64,000 nt of DNA from Myrmaecium sp. VS I D KN 1 (lineage: Eukaryota; Ascomycota; Dothideomycetes; Valsariales; Valsariaceae): contig JADQAV010000031.1 of NCBI GenBank assembly GCA_019775845.1, forward strand, positions 62,138 through 126,137, written 5' to 3'. The position numbers and the translations under genes are program-made. The notes beneath the pieces are model-generated. The model searched no databases. It was given only the letters and a program-made list of their open reading frames with translations, and was not told the origin of the DNA. Of the stretch, positions 1 to 10,507 are shown in pieces (within the stretch, counting starts at the first letter, position 1; every line of letters begins with the position of its first letter).

Positions 1-1292
1 AGGGACGGTCCCGTTCAAGATAGCCACGGTGAGGTTGGCGCCCCAGAAACTCACGCCCGTGTTGAACGCGGTGTCGCCAGGCATGGACATATCCATGCCA
101 GCCAAAGCGCTGCTCACACCCGAATGGTGCGCACCCCAGTCGCTATCGGATCGTTAGCAGGAAAACACGACAGTTAAGCAAACCGTCGACGTACCTCATC
201 ACAAAGCCCTGGAAGCCCAGCTCGCCCTTCAAGATATGGTTCAAGAGGTAACTGTTCTGGCAGCTGTACGAGTTGTTGTTCTGGTTGTACGAGCACATAA
301 TGGAGCCCGTTCCGGCGCGGACTGCGTCCGCAAAAGGCCACAGGTAAAGCTCGTGCAGGGTGGTTTCATCCATGTTTGCACTGAAGGCCTCAGTGATGTC
401 GAAGCCATAGTCTTGCGACTCGCCCACCTGGCGGAAGTGTTCCTGTTCGTTTCCGATGTAGTGCTTGGTGCATGCGATGACGCCGGCATCCTGGATACCC
501 CGAACCGTCTCGGCAACGGCAATGCCGGACAGAACCGGATCCGGGCTGAAGCCTAGTGGGAAACAAGTCAGCCTTACGAGCGGGATTGTAAAACGAAGCG
601 CTTGCGGTCGCCTACCTTCCCAATTTCTGCCGCCTTCGGGAGAGCGCCCCAGCGGGCCGACAACAGGACCCAGCTGGACATCCGCGCCCTTGCCACGGAA
701 CTCCATGCCCATCTGATAACCCCGCTGGTACCATACATCGCGGTCCCAGGAAGCGGCGACTGTACCTCCAGCACTGAAAGCCGAGTTGTGATCACTGTCG
801 CGAACACCGAGCGGGCTGTCCTGCATGCAAAGCGAAGGAAAGCCAAGACGAGGAATGGCGCCGACGTTGCCTACACAGGCCTCACTCTCCCAGCCGGTAC
901 CGGTGGTCAAGTTCACCTTTTCGAGCAGAGTCAATTGCTTGACGAAGGATTGCGCCTTGGCGTAGGCCTGCGCCCAGTCACCAGAGCCGTCCATCCATGG
1001 CGACGGGTAGCGAGGAGGCGAGACCCATTCGGAAGTCGATTGAGGAGCCTGATAGAGCGGTCAGTCCGTTGCGCGACGGCCAAAAGGGGGATCGGAAAAA
1101 GTACGAATAGGTTGAACCATGGCAGCACTTCAAACAGAAACTTGACGAATTTCGGATTCATGACACACTGTTGACCGAAGGAAAAATGATGTTGTGGTAA
1201 ACACTGACCTGGGCAGACGAAGGCGATGATGATTGGGCCTGAACGAGGGAGACCCCGGCCAGGATGCAGGCGGTTGCCTGGGATAACCACAT
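1..1292 (-). CDS. Secreted GH3 beta-glucosidase, N-terminal part (runs off left edge)
   Basis: Glycoside hydrolase family 3 enzyme that removes glucose from cellobiose and other beta-glucosides outside the cell. I place exons at 1209-1292, 616-1048, 195-552 and 1-142 (open at the left edge); all three introns have GT-AG ends and keep phase. The ATG at 1292 starts a clear signal peptide ([20 protein letters not shown]). The mature start [16 protein letters not shown], the substrate-site runs NLTTGTGW and [17 protein letters not shown], the [12 protein letters not shown] stretch and the nucleophile motif [10 protein letters not shown] are all typical of fungal BGL1/Cel3A-type enzymes. The nucleophile Asp codon spans the splice at 142/195. 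The C-terminal alpha/beta and fibronectin-like domains lie outside the window. Family assignment is secure; exact substrate preference is inferred. Confidence 0.93.
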
Positions 1293-4200
1293 GTTGTGAT
1301 GCTTTCAAACGAGGTTGCGAATGGGATCGATATTAAGGGAAGGATACGGGAAACACCACGCGCGGATTAATAATTATTGAGAGCAAGTGTGAATGCGCCA
1401 GCCCTTGCGAGGTGTCATGGACGCGTTCAGGTCGGCTCCCGGGTGGACAAAGGACTGCAGCGTACATTCCGAACGAGTGTGTATGAGGCGAAGGGAGGAG
1501 GGATTTATACGAGAAACGCGCTCCCTTGCGGCGCCCAGTGCTCGTCACTGAGCTGAGCTCCGAAAGAGTGATCGTCATGGGCACTGGTGAGGTGATGACC
1601 TCAGAGGGAATAGCAGCAGGCCCGTCGGTCGAGGATCGAGCAAGCGTGTGGCTGCACGCTGGGCAGCGTTGGCCTTGCCCTTGCCCTTGTACGCTTAGGT
1701 CGGGTCCTGTCCATCCGCCGCCCGGAAAATGTGGAGAAGGCGTGGGTGTGTGTGTGGGTGTGGGTGTGAGCGGCGGGAGCTCCCCCAGAAATTGAAAGCC
1801 ATCCCGCCGACCGCCCAGCAACCGCGCCCTCCCGGTCTTTCCTCCCCAGCGATGATCGATCGGTTGACGTGAGTGTGGTTGTAGGGAAACGATCGTAGCT
1901 GGTGTTACCCGCGCTGCCACGTTATAAAGTGACCATCTCAATACAATCCTCACCTTCGTGACTCCGATCATCTTCCATCAATCAGGATGGCAGAGCAACA
2001 GGACATTCCGCGGAATGGCCTGCTTACTGAGCACGGCTCGGTAGAAATGTGTACATACAGTGATGTATAAACTGCCAACGAGTCAAGCTCGACCGGAAGG
2101 CCCCTTGTCAGTCAGTCACGCCCAGCTTTCACTCACGTTAGCGCACGGCATTTCCAACGAGGTCCGTCACGCCGCCGACCGCGAAGCGATATCCACCGGC
2201 GGCATTCTTTATCCTCCTCACGATACGAGGTAGCCAAGAAGCACGACGATGCGATGGACAAAGGCCGAAGAAGCGCCTTTCGTCGAGTCGAGCGCCATCT
2301 TCCGTTTTCCCCGCTTTCTTCAGCCCGGGGCGTGGCGCTAGATCGGTGGGGGGACGGTCGCGGACGCGATCGCATCGATGGCGGAGGTGGAGGGTAGTTT
2401 AGTGGAACCGGGGAATGGTCGTTTTTTGCGGGCGGGTGCGACGATGCGGGGTTTTGGGGGGCGCAGTTACACGTCGACGTGGTAGCTTGATCCTGGAACT
2501 TGAACGATGCAAGCTGGACGGCACGGTCGAGGCAGAAGTGTCGTTGGATGGATGAAGGAGGATGAGGAGGAGGCGTTTGGTCAGCCAGTCTTCCATGGCT
2601 GCCTTGCTACGTTGAGGGGAAGCTGCCTGTTCGTGTTTCCAGAAGGTCGGCAAGCTTCGAGGGCCCGTCCCCGATTCCCGGGCGGGGGCCGAGGGGACCA
2701 GGGGCAGCCGGGGGGAAGAGGGTGGAGGAGAGGCACGAGGTGAAGAGCCGCTCGGCGAAAGTCTGTCCGGCATGGCATCGTCATCGTCCCGCCATCCCGC
2801 CCCGTCTTCATCATCTTGGACGACCCCGACCGCTCAAAAATACCACTACATTTCAGGCATCTACATCCGGATACCTAGGCGGATTGACACCGAGGTGCAC
2901 GGAGGAAAATGGAGCAAGAAAGTCGGTGGGCGGTGGGGAGACAAACAAACAACAAACACTTTTCTCCGTCAAACACGGCCAGCCGACATCATCCCTCCCT
3001 CCCCGCCTGCCTTCCTGCCTTCCTGTTTGCGCATTCAGGTTGGGATCACGGCATATGCGGGGTCGACAGTCCAGCAACCTGAACGTGCACCGTCGCCGTC
3101 AGCCCACTCGGTGCACAAGGGCATCCATCAATCCTCCGCCGGACAATTCGTCGAGTCGCTTGCAACAGTACCGTACGGAATGGAACAATCCAACCACGGC
3201 CGACTGCCGAATTAATCTTGGGTCTGCCAGCCACCGTAACGGCCAGCGAGCAACAGGAGCGCCTCCGTACTTCTTCCTCACCGTCAAAAGAAGCTTGCCA
3301 AAGTCCTCTCTTTTCGCTTTTTTCTCTCTTTCGATCTTTCTCCCGCCATGGATCTCTCGGCACCTCAGGCAGCTGACCTTGCGGAGCGGAGGGATCCCCG
3401 CCAAACCCGCCTCCGCCTTTTCTTTCGGCCCGTCTCCCACGGGGTTCCTGCCCAAATTGGCATGAGTGAACAGCATTCAGGTGATCCCACCTTTCGCTCC
3501 TCAAGTCCAATCCGATCTAATATAAAACAAAAAAACACGTGTAGAAGGAAAGACACCAGACCACCCCCAAGCAACTTAACCCACAACCTCGGTTCGCAGA
3601 TCCCCAGATCTTCCATCCTCCCACACCTCACGATGCGGCATTTGAAACGCAAATGCCGACAGCCGCTCGTGACCTTCCTGACAGTCCGGCTCCCGCTGTC
3701 CTGCCGGAGATTCACCGCCCGCCCCCGGAGACCATCGAGAGAGCGGGCAGCCTCGGCCGGCTTCCCGAACTTCCAAACGAACCTGCTCCACTTCACCTCA
3801 TTTATCCCCCCACGGTCCCGCGTCTCTCCTGCCCTGCCAGCCTTCACCGACTCTTGCCCGTTATCTCCTCAGTCACGAAACTACAGCTCAAGCTTGCTTC
3901 CGCGGAAAGACTGGTCATTGATCACACGCCTGCGCGAACGGCGCGACGGAAATACCCGCAGGCATCGACCGTGCCGACCTTCCTCTCCTCCATTCCCTCC
4001 TCCTCTGCCCTTCTCTCTCCACATCTCAATCTCAACTCAAATATTCGGCGCCGAACGCACGCAAAGCGTCATCCTATTCTCCGGCCCCACTAAGATCTGA
4101 TCCTTCCGCAGGTGTCACGCGGAAACCCTTCCTCGCCCGTTAACCGCGGTAAAACAGCTCCCGTCGGTAGCAGCAGCAGCATCCGGTGGGATGTGGAATG

Positions 4201-4930
4201 TGGAATGTGGAAAGTTTTCCACCGCACGCTCCACTGCATCGCGAGATCTCTTTGCAAGCAAGGTAGGTTCGGAAGCCGGCCAGAGAAAACCCAACCGGCC
4301 GCGCGAGTGCTGTCAGAGCCGGTCTATTCTACAAGTGTCGTATGTACAGTATGTACATCTCTTTGATTAATTCTCCACTGCCCAGCAAAGCGCCATGGTC
4401 GAACGTGCTGCCCATGGGACTTGTGAAAAACTTGATAACAGCACAAGGTGAGCATGAGGTGACTCCTCCGCGGCTCGAAGTCGGAGGAGAAAGGCGGGAA
4501 AACAAACGAGAAAAGGGAAATCGAAGAACCAGCCGGAAACATTCCCACCATCGGATGATATCCTCGCCAATTCTTCTTTGATCTTGATCGTAAATTCCAT
4601 CAGTATGAATCGTCCTATTCAGCGTTGCAGCAGTGGCTCCGTGAACAAGCCTGCCACCTTCATCCATGAACTGTATAAACGAGACTCCTGCTCTCCGCTT
4701 GCCCCATCTCCCGTCGTATGTAAAATTTATACAGAAAATCCGTCCCACCAATGTAGATGTATAGAAAAAGTCGTCTTCGCAAGCACGTCTATCGACATAT
4801 CGGCTGCTGCTGTCGTGAATGTCACATTCTTCATCCGCACCCGATCCCACTCTCTTACCTTCCGAGACGGGACTGATGATGATAATGATAATGTCTCCGG
4901 GCATGTTCGTCGTAAGAGTACGTCCTCGAT
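1293..4930. other. 3.6 kb intergenic spacer: beta-glucosidase promoter and region 3' of the SNARE gene
   Basis: No convincing gene. Several long open frames exist on both strands (the longest at 2722-3465 and 3348-4100), but they are Pro/Ser/Arg-rich, overlap one another on both strands and match no family I recognise. This is what C-rich untranslated or spacer DNA gives. Small simple repeats are present: three copies of a CCCTTG hexamer at 1673-1689 and GTGGGT-rich DNA near 1740-1770. The pyrimidine-rich runs around 3300-4050 resemble a 5' leader, so an unrecognised short transcript cannot be excluded. Confidence 0.5.
1503..1509 (-). promoter_or_regulatory. Candidate TATA box of the beta-glucosidase gene
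   Basis: TATAAAT reads on the minus strand about 210 bp upstream of the beta-glucosidase ATG. It sits in a short AT-rich patch within GC-rich spacer. The position fits a core promoter with a long leader. Assigned by motif and position only. Confidence 0.3.
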
Positions 4931-6263
4931 CTAACGGATCTTATCCGCCCTCTTCCTCGCAATCTTGATCTTATTATCCACCCTATCGCTCCGTATTAGC
5001 AAATCCGCAAATTCATCCATCATAAACACACCCATCGGGCGTGACTCCATCAAGTAGTAAAAAAAAGAAAAGAAGAAGGGAACCATACCTCTCAACATCC
5101 TCCTCCATCAAGCCCAGCATCTGATTCTGCAACACAACCTCCTCATTGATCTGCACGCCCAGCTCGCGCATGCGGCGCGCCACCTTCGCCAAGTCAACCA
5201 GATCCTCATCCTGCTCCGCCATGATCTGCCGCTGCAGCTGCAGCACCCCGTCGTTGTCCAGCTCCCGCGTGCGACGCGTCTCCGGCAGCGGCGCGCCCAG
5301 CACCCGCCGTCCTCCGCCCCCACCCGCTCCGGGCTTCGCCCCGCGGAACAAGCCGTCCTTCTCCGCCGCACCATTGCCCTGCCCCGCAGATCCTAAGCTG
5401 ACACTCGCACTCGGACTCGTCCGTCCGCTCGCGCCTCCCGACGCAGCAGCCGCCACTCGACTCGCCACCCCCGCCCCGAGCACGCCCTCCAACCCCTCCC
5501 GCTCCTTACGCGCACGACCCAGCAAATCGCGCCGCCTTCGCAATTCCCCCTCCCCCAAGCGCTCCCCGCCCCCCGCCGCCGCCGCCGCCGCCCCGCCCTC
5601 CGCCAACGCCGCCAACCCCCGCTCCAGCGCGCGGCCCAACTGCTCCGCCCGCACCAACGCCTTCTTAGCCCCAACGCCCGCCTCATGCACCGCCGCGGGG
5701 GCGACGGCCTGCTCGCGCCGCGCCAGCTGCACGCGCGCCTCCTGCAGCAGCGCCCGCAGCGCCGCGTGCCCGTCCAACCAGCCGGATCCCGTCGCGTACT
5801 CGCGTGCGGCTACATCGTCTTCCTCCTCCTTGCCTCCTCGGCCATTCGCCGCCGCTTCCCCGATGCCCAGGAAGTCCTGGTACGCCCGCGACCCCCGCCA
5901 CCGCGGATCGTCCGCCTCCTCGATCGCGCGGAGGTACGTCTGCAGACCCTGCCGGCGCGCCTCGATCAGCGCTGGGTCCCCTACTGGCGTGATCCCGCCC
6001 CCGCCGCCGAAGCCGAAGATGCGTAGCAGTCCGGTGCCTGTCTTAGGTGGCAGCGGTGCGGGCGGCGCGGCGCCGCCGGCTTCGGCTCGCAGCGCTTGGT
6101 GCAGGGCGGCGAAGTCGGAGTAGCGCTTGAGTACCGTGCGGGCGGGGCCGTTGCTGCTGTTGTTGTGGTTGTTGGCGGGGCGGATGTGGATGTGGTAGAC
6201 GGTGTAGGGTTTCGAGTCGCCGGCGGTGGAGGTGGTTGGGATGGTGATGATGTGGTTTGGCAT
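4931..6263 (-). CDS. vam7: Vam7-like vacuolar Qc-SNARE with PX domain
   Basis: Predicted SNARE that brings membranes together for vacuole fusion and binds phosphatidylinositol 3-phosphate through an N-terminal PX domain. Exons 5089-6263 and 4931-4982 (intron 4983-5088) encode 408 residues. The PX domain covers roughly residues 1-125, with the lipid-site signature RTVLKRYSDFAALHQALR. The middle is Ala/Gly-rich. The C-terminal SNARE helix runs through LQRQIMAEQDEDLVDLAKVA and MRELGVQINEEVVLQNQ, with the zero-layer Gln of a Q-SNARE. The small last exon supplies the final basic stretch VDNKIKIARKRADKIR and the stop. As in yeast Vam7, no transmembrane segment is seen. I chose the ATG at 6263 because the PX domain begins directly after it; the open frame upstream is low-complexity leader. 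Confidence 0.88.
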
Positions 6264-7134
6264 GTTGGGTGGTTGTGGGTTGGGTTGGTTCGGTTTGGTC
6301 GTGAGGGTTGTTGTTGTGTTTGAGCGCTCTCTCTCTCGGGCGCACCGTCGCCGCGCTGGGGCTGTTGGCTTGTTGGTCTGTCGGCCGAATCGTATGGGAG
6401 TGCGCAGGGAGAGTGAACGGGTTGAGACGAGCGATGGCGGATTAGTAGGTAACGATGTAGTAGGCACGCCGTGTTCCGGCGGTGAGGACAGTAGGTAGAT
6501 CGTAGGTAGGTCGTTAGACAGCGAGGTAAGCACCGCGTGCGTGTTGCGATGTGTCCCAGTTCAGGTCGGCTGTTCCGCTCGTGAGGATATAGTTTGCAGT
6601 GGTCAGAGATGCTATACGGAGGAGCAGGTGGAAGCAGTGAGTATGGTTGGCTGTAGCGAAGACAATGTCTCGAAAGATGGTTGTGTCGGGCGACGTCCAT
6701 TGACCGCCGCTTGCTTGACCCGAGCTCCGGGGCAGTTTGAGCTTCATGCGCCACATGCGTAAGGGTCTCAGTGCCTCAGGCTCAATAGCATCAGCAATCA
6801 CCGTCAAACATCTTTGCACATGGAAGGCGCTCTCATATGCATGTACATCGAGAATTCGATGGCAATGATACGGTCCTGAGTTCCCTTGATCCATCTCTAC
6901 GATATTAATCCTGACATCTCTCGCGGAGCATCACCGTTGGTTTTCTCTACAGTCTTCGCACTCGATATCCAGTTCTGCTTCGGGCCATCTACCCGCAATC
7001 CTCTGATGAGCTGGTGACCTTGATCTCCGTTTTCCCACAGACCTGTCCGGCACTATGAAACGCCCACATTATAAGTAATAGCCTCGCAAGACTCATGAAA
7101 TGATACAGTCGGACGATTGATTCGCATCATGCGA
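6264..7134. other. Intergenic spacer between SNARE and EB1 genes
   Basis: Serves as the leader/promoter of the SNARE gene and the 3' region of the EB1 gene. A CT-rich run lies near 6325-6345. No gene or structured RNA recognised. Confidence 0.5.
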
Positions 7135-8282
7135 CTAGAAAGTCTCCTCAACCTCAAGACCCTCCTCTCCCTCAGCCGGGATTTCAAACCCCTCCTGCGG
7201 TTTATGTTAGCGTTGGATCAGGTTGTGCAGACAAGGGGGAGGTAACGCACCTCTGTAGAGTAGAGAATGTTCTGAATCTGCTTGAGGAGGCCGTTTTCGT
7301 CCTTCTCCAACTCCGGCTCCGCTTCCATGGCTTGCTGGATGAGGAGCTCAATATCCCGAAGCTTGCTGAAGTAGAAGTCACGCTCCCTCTCCAATCCAGC
7401 CACGGTCTCCTTGAGTGTGTTGTTCTCCTCCCTCAGAGCAGCGGTAGCGGCGCCACCAAGGGGAGTTCGGGTTCTCGGGGCAGCAGCTGTGGCAGCGGGC
7501 GCACGACGGGCGGCTCCCGTGGATGTGCGGGCGGATCCGCTGCTGGCAGGAGGGGCGCCGGAGCCCTTGCGGCGAGCGACGGCATCGTATTCTCCGCCCG
7601 GGTAGTACTGGTCCCAGTACCGCTTCGTCCACTGAAGGAATTCGAGGTTGTCCTGCATCTTGCACTTCACGAGGTCCTGAACGGGGATGTTCTTATCGAT
7701 GTGGTGCCGGGTGAAGACACCTGTTTAAAGCGAAGATTAGATGCTGCAATTCCTCCCCGAAAACCGCCGATTTCACATACTCTGAAGAACCTTGAAGTTT
7801 TGCAGGTAGGCATATTCGGTGTTGACGTTGAACTTGACTTTAGACATCGGCACATCGACTATGCAGTAGTGTGTAAGCGTCTGAGCTCGCGCGACGGGAG
7901 TCCGGTCGGAAAGCACATACGGAAGATGCTGTCAAAGACTTGACACAGAGCAGCGCTAGATAGTACACGCCATGTCAGCAGGTCAGGTCCTCCAAATCTA
8001 TATTCCGCTTCCTGCGATCCTAGGCTTGCTCTGCGCAATCCTCCTCGTCATTCGAAGGGGCAGAACGAGCAGACGCAGCAGGTTGTTGGCGAGGGGTCAA
8101 GCGTACCCAGTACCACATTGCTCAATCCTGGTCATATTGAGCTGAAGAAGGCTGTTCAGCCATGCGAGAAGCTCCTGTCTGGTAATCCGCGCATGTTAGC
8201 CGGGTTGCGAGTCTCTGTCGGTGGCGTTGCTCCGCAGTGCAGGCTCCTAGCAACGGGGCAAACATACCGTGATTCGCCCATC
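7135..8282 (-). CDS. EB1/Bim1/Mal3 family microtubule plus-end tracking protein
   Basis: EB1-family protein that binds growing microtubule plus ends and recruits partners. Six exons: 8269-8282, 8107-8178, 7921-7955, 7781-7858, 7251-7720 and 7135-7194, giving 242 residues with every splice in phase. The first exon is only 14 nt (MGESR) and the third 35 nt. The calponin-homology domain fills about the first 120 residues: ELLAWLNSLLQLNMTRIEQC, GTGAALCQVFDSIFLDVPMS, KVKFNVNTEYAYLQNFKVLQ, and the signature NLEFLQWTKRYWDQYYPGGEY. A Ser/Ala/Arg-rich linker follows, then the EB1 coiled coil (LREENNTLKETVAGLERERD and FYFSKLRDIELLIQQAMEAE). The tail ends in EETF, matching the EEY/F motif used for CAP-Gly partners. 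Confidence 0.95.
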
Positions 8283-8834
8283 TTCGCGAGTGATGTGTGA
8301 GTGTGGTGTAAGATATGAGATGTTCGCAGCGGTGATTCGGAAAGGATGAGGGGGGCAGAACGATGGAGCGGAAATACGGGTATCTGCAAGCGCAGTCCTG
8401 GTGTCGGACGGTGGAAGTGGTGTGGGAAGTTTGGATGATGAAGCAGCACCATTTGTTTTGTTCTCGGCGCTTGCCCCTCCCGATCTCGCCTATCACCGAG
8501 GGACCACCATCCGCTGACCACTGCACGGCCGTTGTGAACCTCCCAACCTTGTCCTTACACGGACACCGACGCTGTCACCGTCACCAGTTCCATGGTAAGG
8601 AGACAAACGGAGCAAACGGAACGCTCTCCAACATCTTTCGGTTCATTGGCTTTGCTTATATTCTTTTATCTCTATTCACAAACTGAGATCTCGACGTCTA
8701 AATCATCATAACTTCGACTTCTCTGTCCCAATAACTGGTAAACCCCTCATCCTGATGGCCACGAAGTCTTCACTTCTCCTTCTTTAGTCCTTGTGTCTCT
8801 CTCCATAAAGTTCTTGCAACGGAGTCCCTCAAGC
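8283..8834. other. Intergenic spacer upstream of EB1
   Basis: Promoter/leader of the EB1 gene and 3' region of the DOMON-b561 gene. AT-rich with CT runs near 8640-8800. No gene seen. Confidence 0.5.
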
Positions 8835-10507
8835 CTAACCCCCAGCCGGTGTGGAAACGGGGATATTGTCCGAATACATGGGCGGTTCCGGATGTTTTAG
8901 CCGCCTTTTCCTCTTTACCTCACCGAACACCGCCGCGGCGACATATAGCACCCACACGATACCGGCCACGATTGCATAGATCACCTTTCCGCCCGTGGTG
9001 TTGTCTGCATACATGAGACCCAGTCCGCCGTTGATGATGCCAAGTGTGATGATGACTCTACCGAGCCACAGGTGGAGGTGTGACCACAGCGTACGGCTCC
9101 GGTACCTCGTGAAGAAGTGATGATGTAGAAACCCTAGAATGGGCTGGAAAAAGAGCAGGATGAACACGACGATGCCCACAGCGGGGTGATACCAACGATG
9201 CTGGGATCCTGTCAGTCACTCGACCCTCTACAGCATGTGCGACACGTACCGGATCAAATTTCTTCACCAGATACACCCCAAGTCCGAAGGCTGCGATGTA
9301 CACGCAGTATGCAAATATCTGTACTGCTGCATGGAACCATACTAAGCCAGGGAAGCTCAAGAGCCTTATGCTTATCGCGCCGAAGGGAAAGAGTATGACG
9401 AAGGCCAAACAAGCCAGGACTCCATGGGCGATGATCATGCGTCTGGTCTTCTGTATGTCAGCCCGGATGACTTGGTAACTGTTACCGTTGCCTTGAGGCT
9501 GATTAGAGCCTCCAAGACCTGCGCTGTTGCCGTTGCCGTTGCCGTCGCCGTTGCCGTCATCCTCGCAGTATATCTCGTCATCCGAATCGTCTCTTGTATC
9601 GAGCGCTGTCGAAGAAAAGTCGGGAAGCCTTCTATCGCGGGGGCTGTGTCCACTCCATTGCGCGGCTGTCGGTCTTGCGGTTGGTTGACCAGACCAATAC
9701 CCGGACCAGCTTGTCCCTTGCGCACCTGTTGGATTCGCAGTGGACTTGACGGCGCTTCCTGTGGCAGCCGTCGTGCTTCTAGTTCGAGTTTTACAGATTT
9801 GCGTACTGGTGAGGTCTGATCTGGACTTGCTGAAAGGGTTCACGCTGTTCCCGCCCTTCGCGTCGTCAAAGTTCCAGCGGAAAATCCCATAGTCATTACC
9901 ATGCTTGCTGATGGCAGCGTTCGGATCCGTCGTGTCCATTGGAGCGCCAGATTTTCTTGCATGGATCCATCTTTCGGACGAGCTCGAAAAGTCCATGTCT
10001 CCTCGATGCCAGGAATTGCAATTCGAACCTTGGATAATCAGCGACGTGCCGGGAAGCAATTCTTGACTTACTCACACTTGACATTGGCAACCATCTTGCC
10101 ATTACTCACGCCAGACCCTTCCAGCAACGTGACCTCCGCTCGAGGATTGTATTCCGGGTGAGAGTGGCCTTGCCCCAAGCGCGGCGACAACGTCACATTT
10201 CCGTCTCCGGAGGCATATACGACGAACATGTTGGAGCCGTCCATCGAACCGCCTTGGCCCAATGCGATCCACGATAGGCTGCTCGGGCCGGAGATTTGGA
10301 AGAAGATGTCTCCGCTTCCGGTAGAGGCGGTATTCTCGGGTATGTTGAGGCCATAGCAGACGGCGGTGCTTGGACAGACGGTCGATATTTGGGCCGATGC
10401 TCGAACGGCTTGGAGAGATAGTTAGTATACGTCTGAATGAGGCTGGTCATTGGCTTCCTACCATGCACCGCAAGAAGCGCGGTGGTAACCGCAGTGATGC
10501 CACCCAT
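8835..10507 (-). CDS. Secreted-side DOMON domain fused to cytochrome b561 (predicted transmembrane electron-transfer protein)
   Basis: Predicted haem protein that could pass electrons across the plasma membrane. Exons 10462-10507, 10076-10408, 9250-10028 and 8835-9200 encode 507 residues, all in phase. A signal peptide (MGGITAVTTALLAVHAVRASA) opens the protein. A DOMON domain similar to the cytochrome domain of cellobiose dehydrogenase follows (about residues 25-190), with the Met-bearing GGSMDGSNMFVVYASGDG and the His-bearing AISKHGNDYGIFRW, the positions expected of haem ligands. A Ser/Thr/Gly linker with GN-GD repeats leads to a b561 core of five membrane spans with conserved His in MIIAHG, WFHAAVQ, WYHPAVG and LHLWLG. 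Such fungal proteins are often called iron-reductase-domain proteins; the electron donor and acceptor are unknown. Confidence 0.88.
9509..9556 (-). repeat. In-frame 6-bp tandem repeat in the DOMON-b561 linker
   Basis: Imperfect repeat of GGCAAC-type hexamers on the minus strand, encoding alternating Gly-Asn with some Gly-Asp. It lies within the flexible linker between the DOMON and membrane parts. The unit is a multiple of three, so copy-number change would keep frame. Confidence 0.6.

Noticed and set aside
2722-4100. Long plus-strand open frames (247 and 250 codons) and a 146-codon frame at 3653
   Set aside because: They overlap each other and equally open minus-strand frames, are Pro/Ser/Arg-rich and match no family. 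C-rich spacer DNA with few stops explains them.
5146-6123. 325-codon plus-strand frame opposite the SNARE gene
   Set aside because: It is the antisense shadow of the GC-rich SNARE coding sequence, made of Ser/Pro/Arg/Ala repeats.
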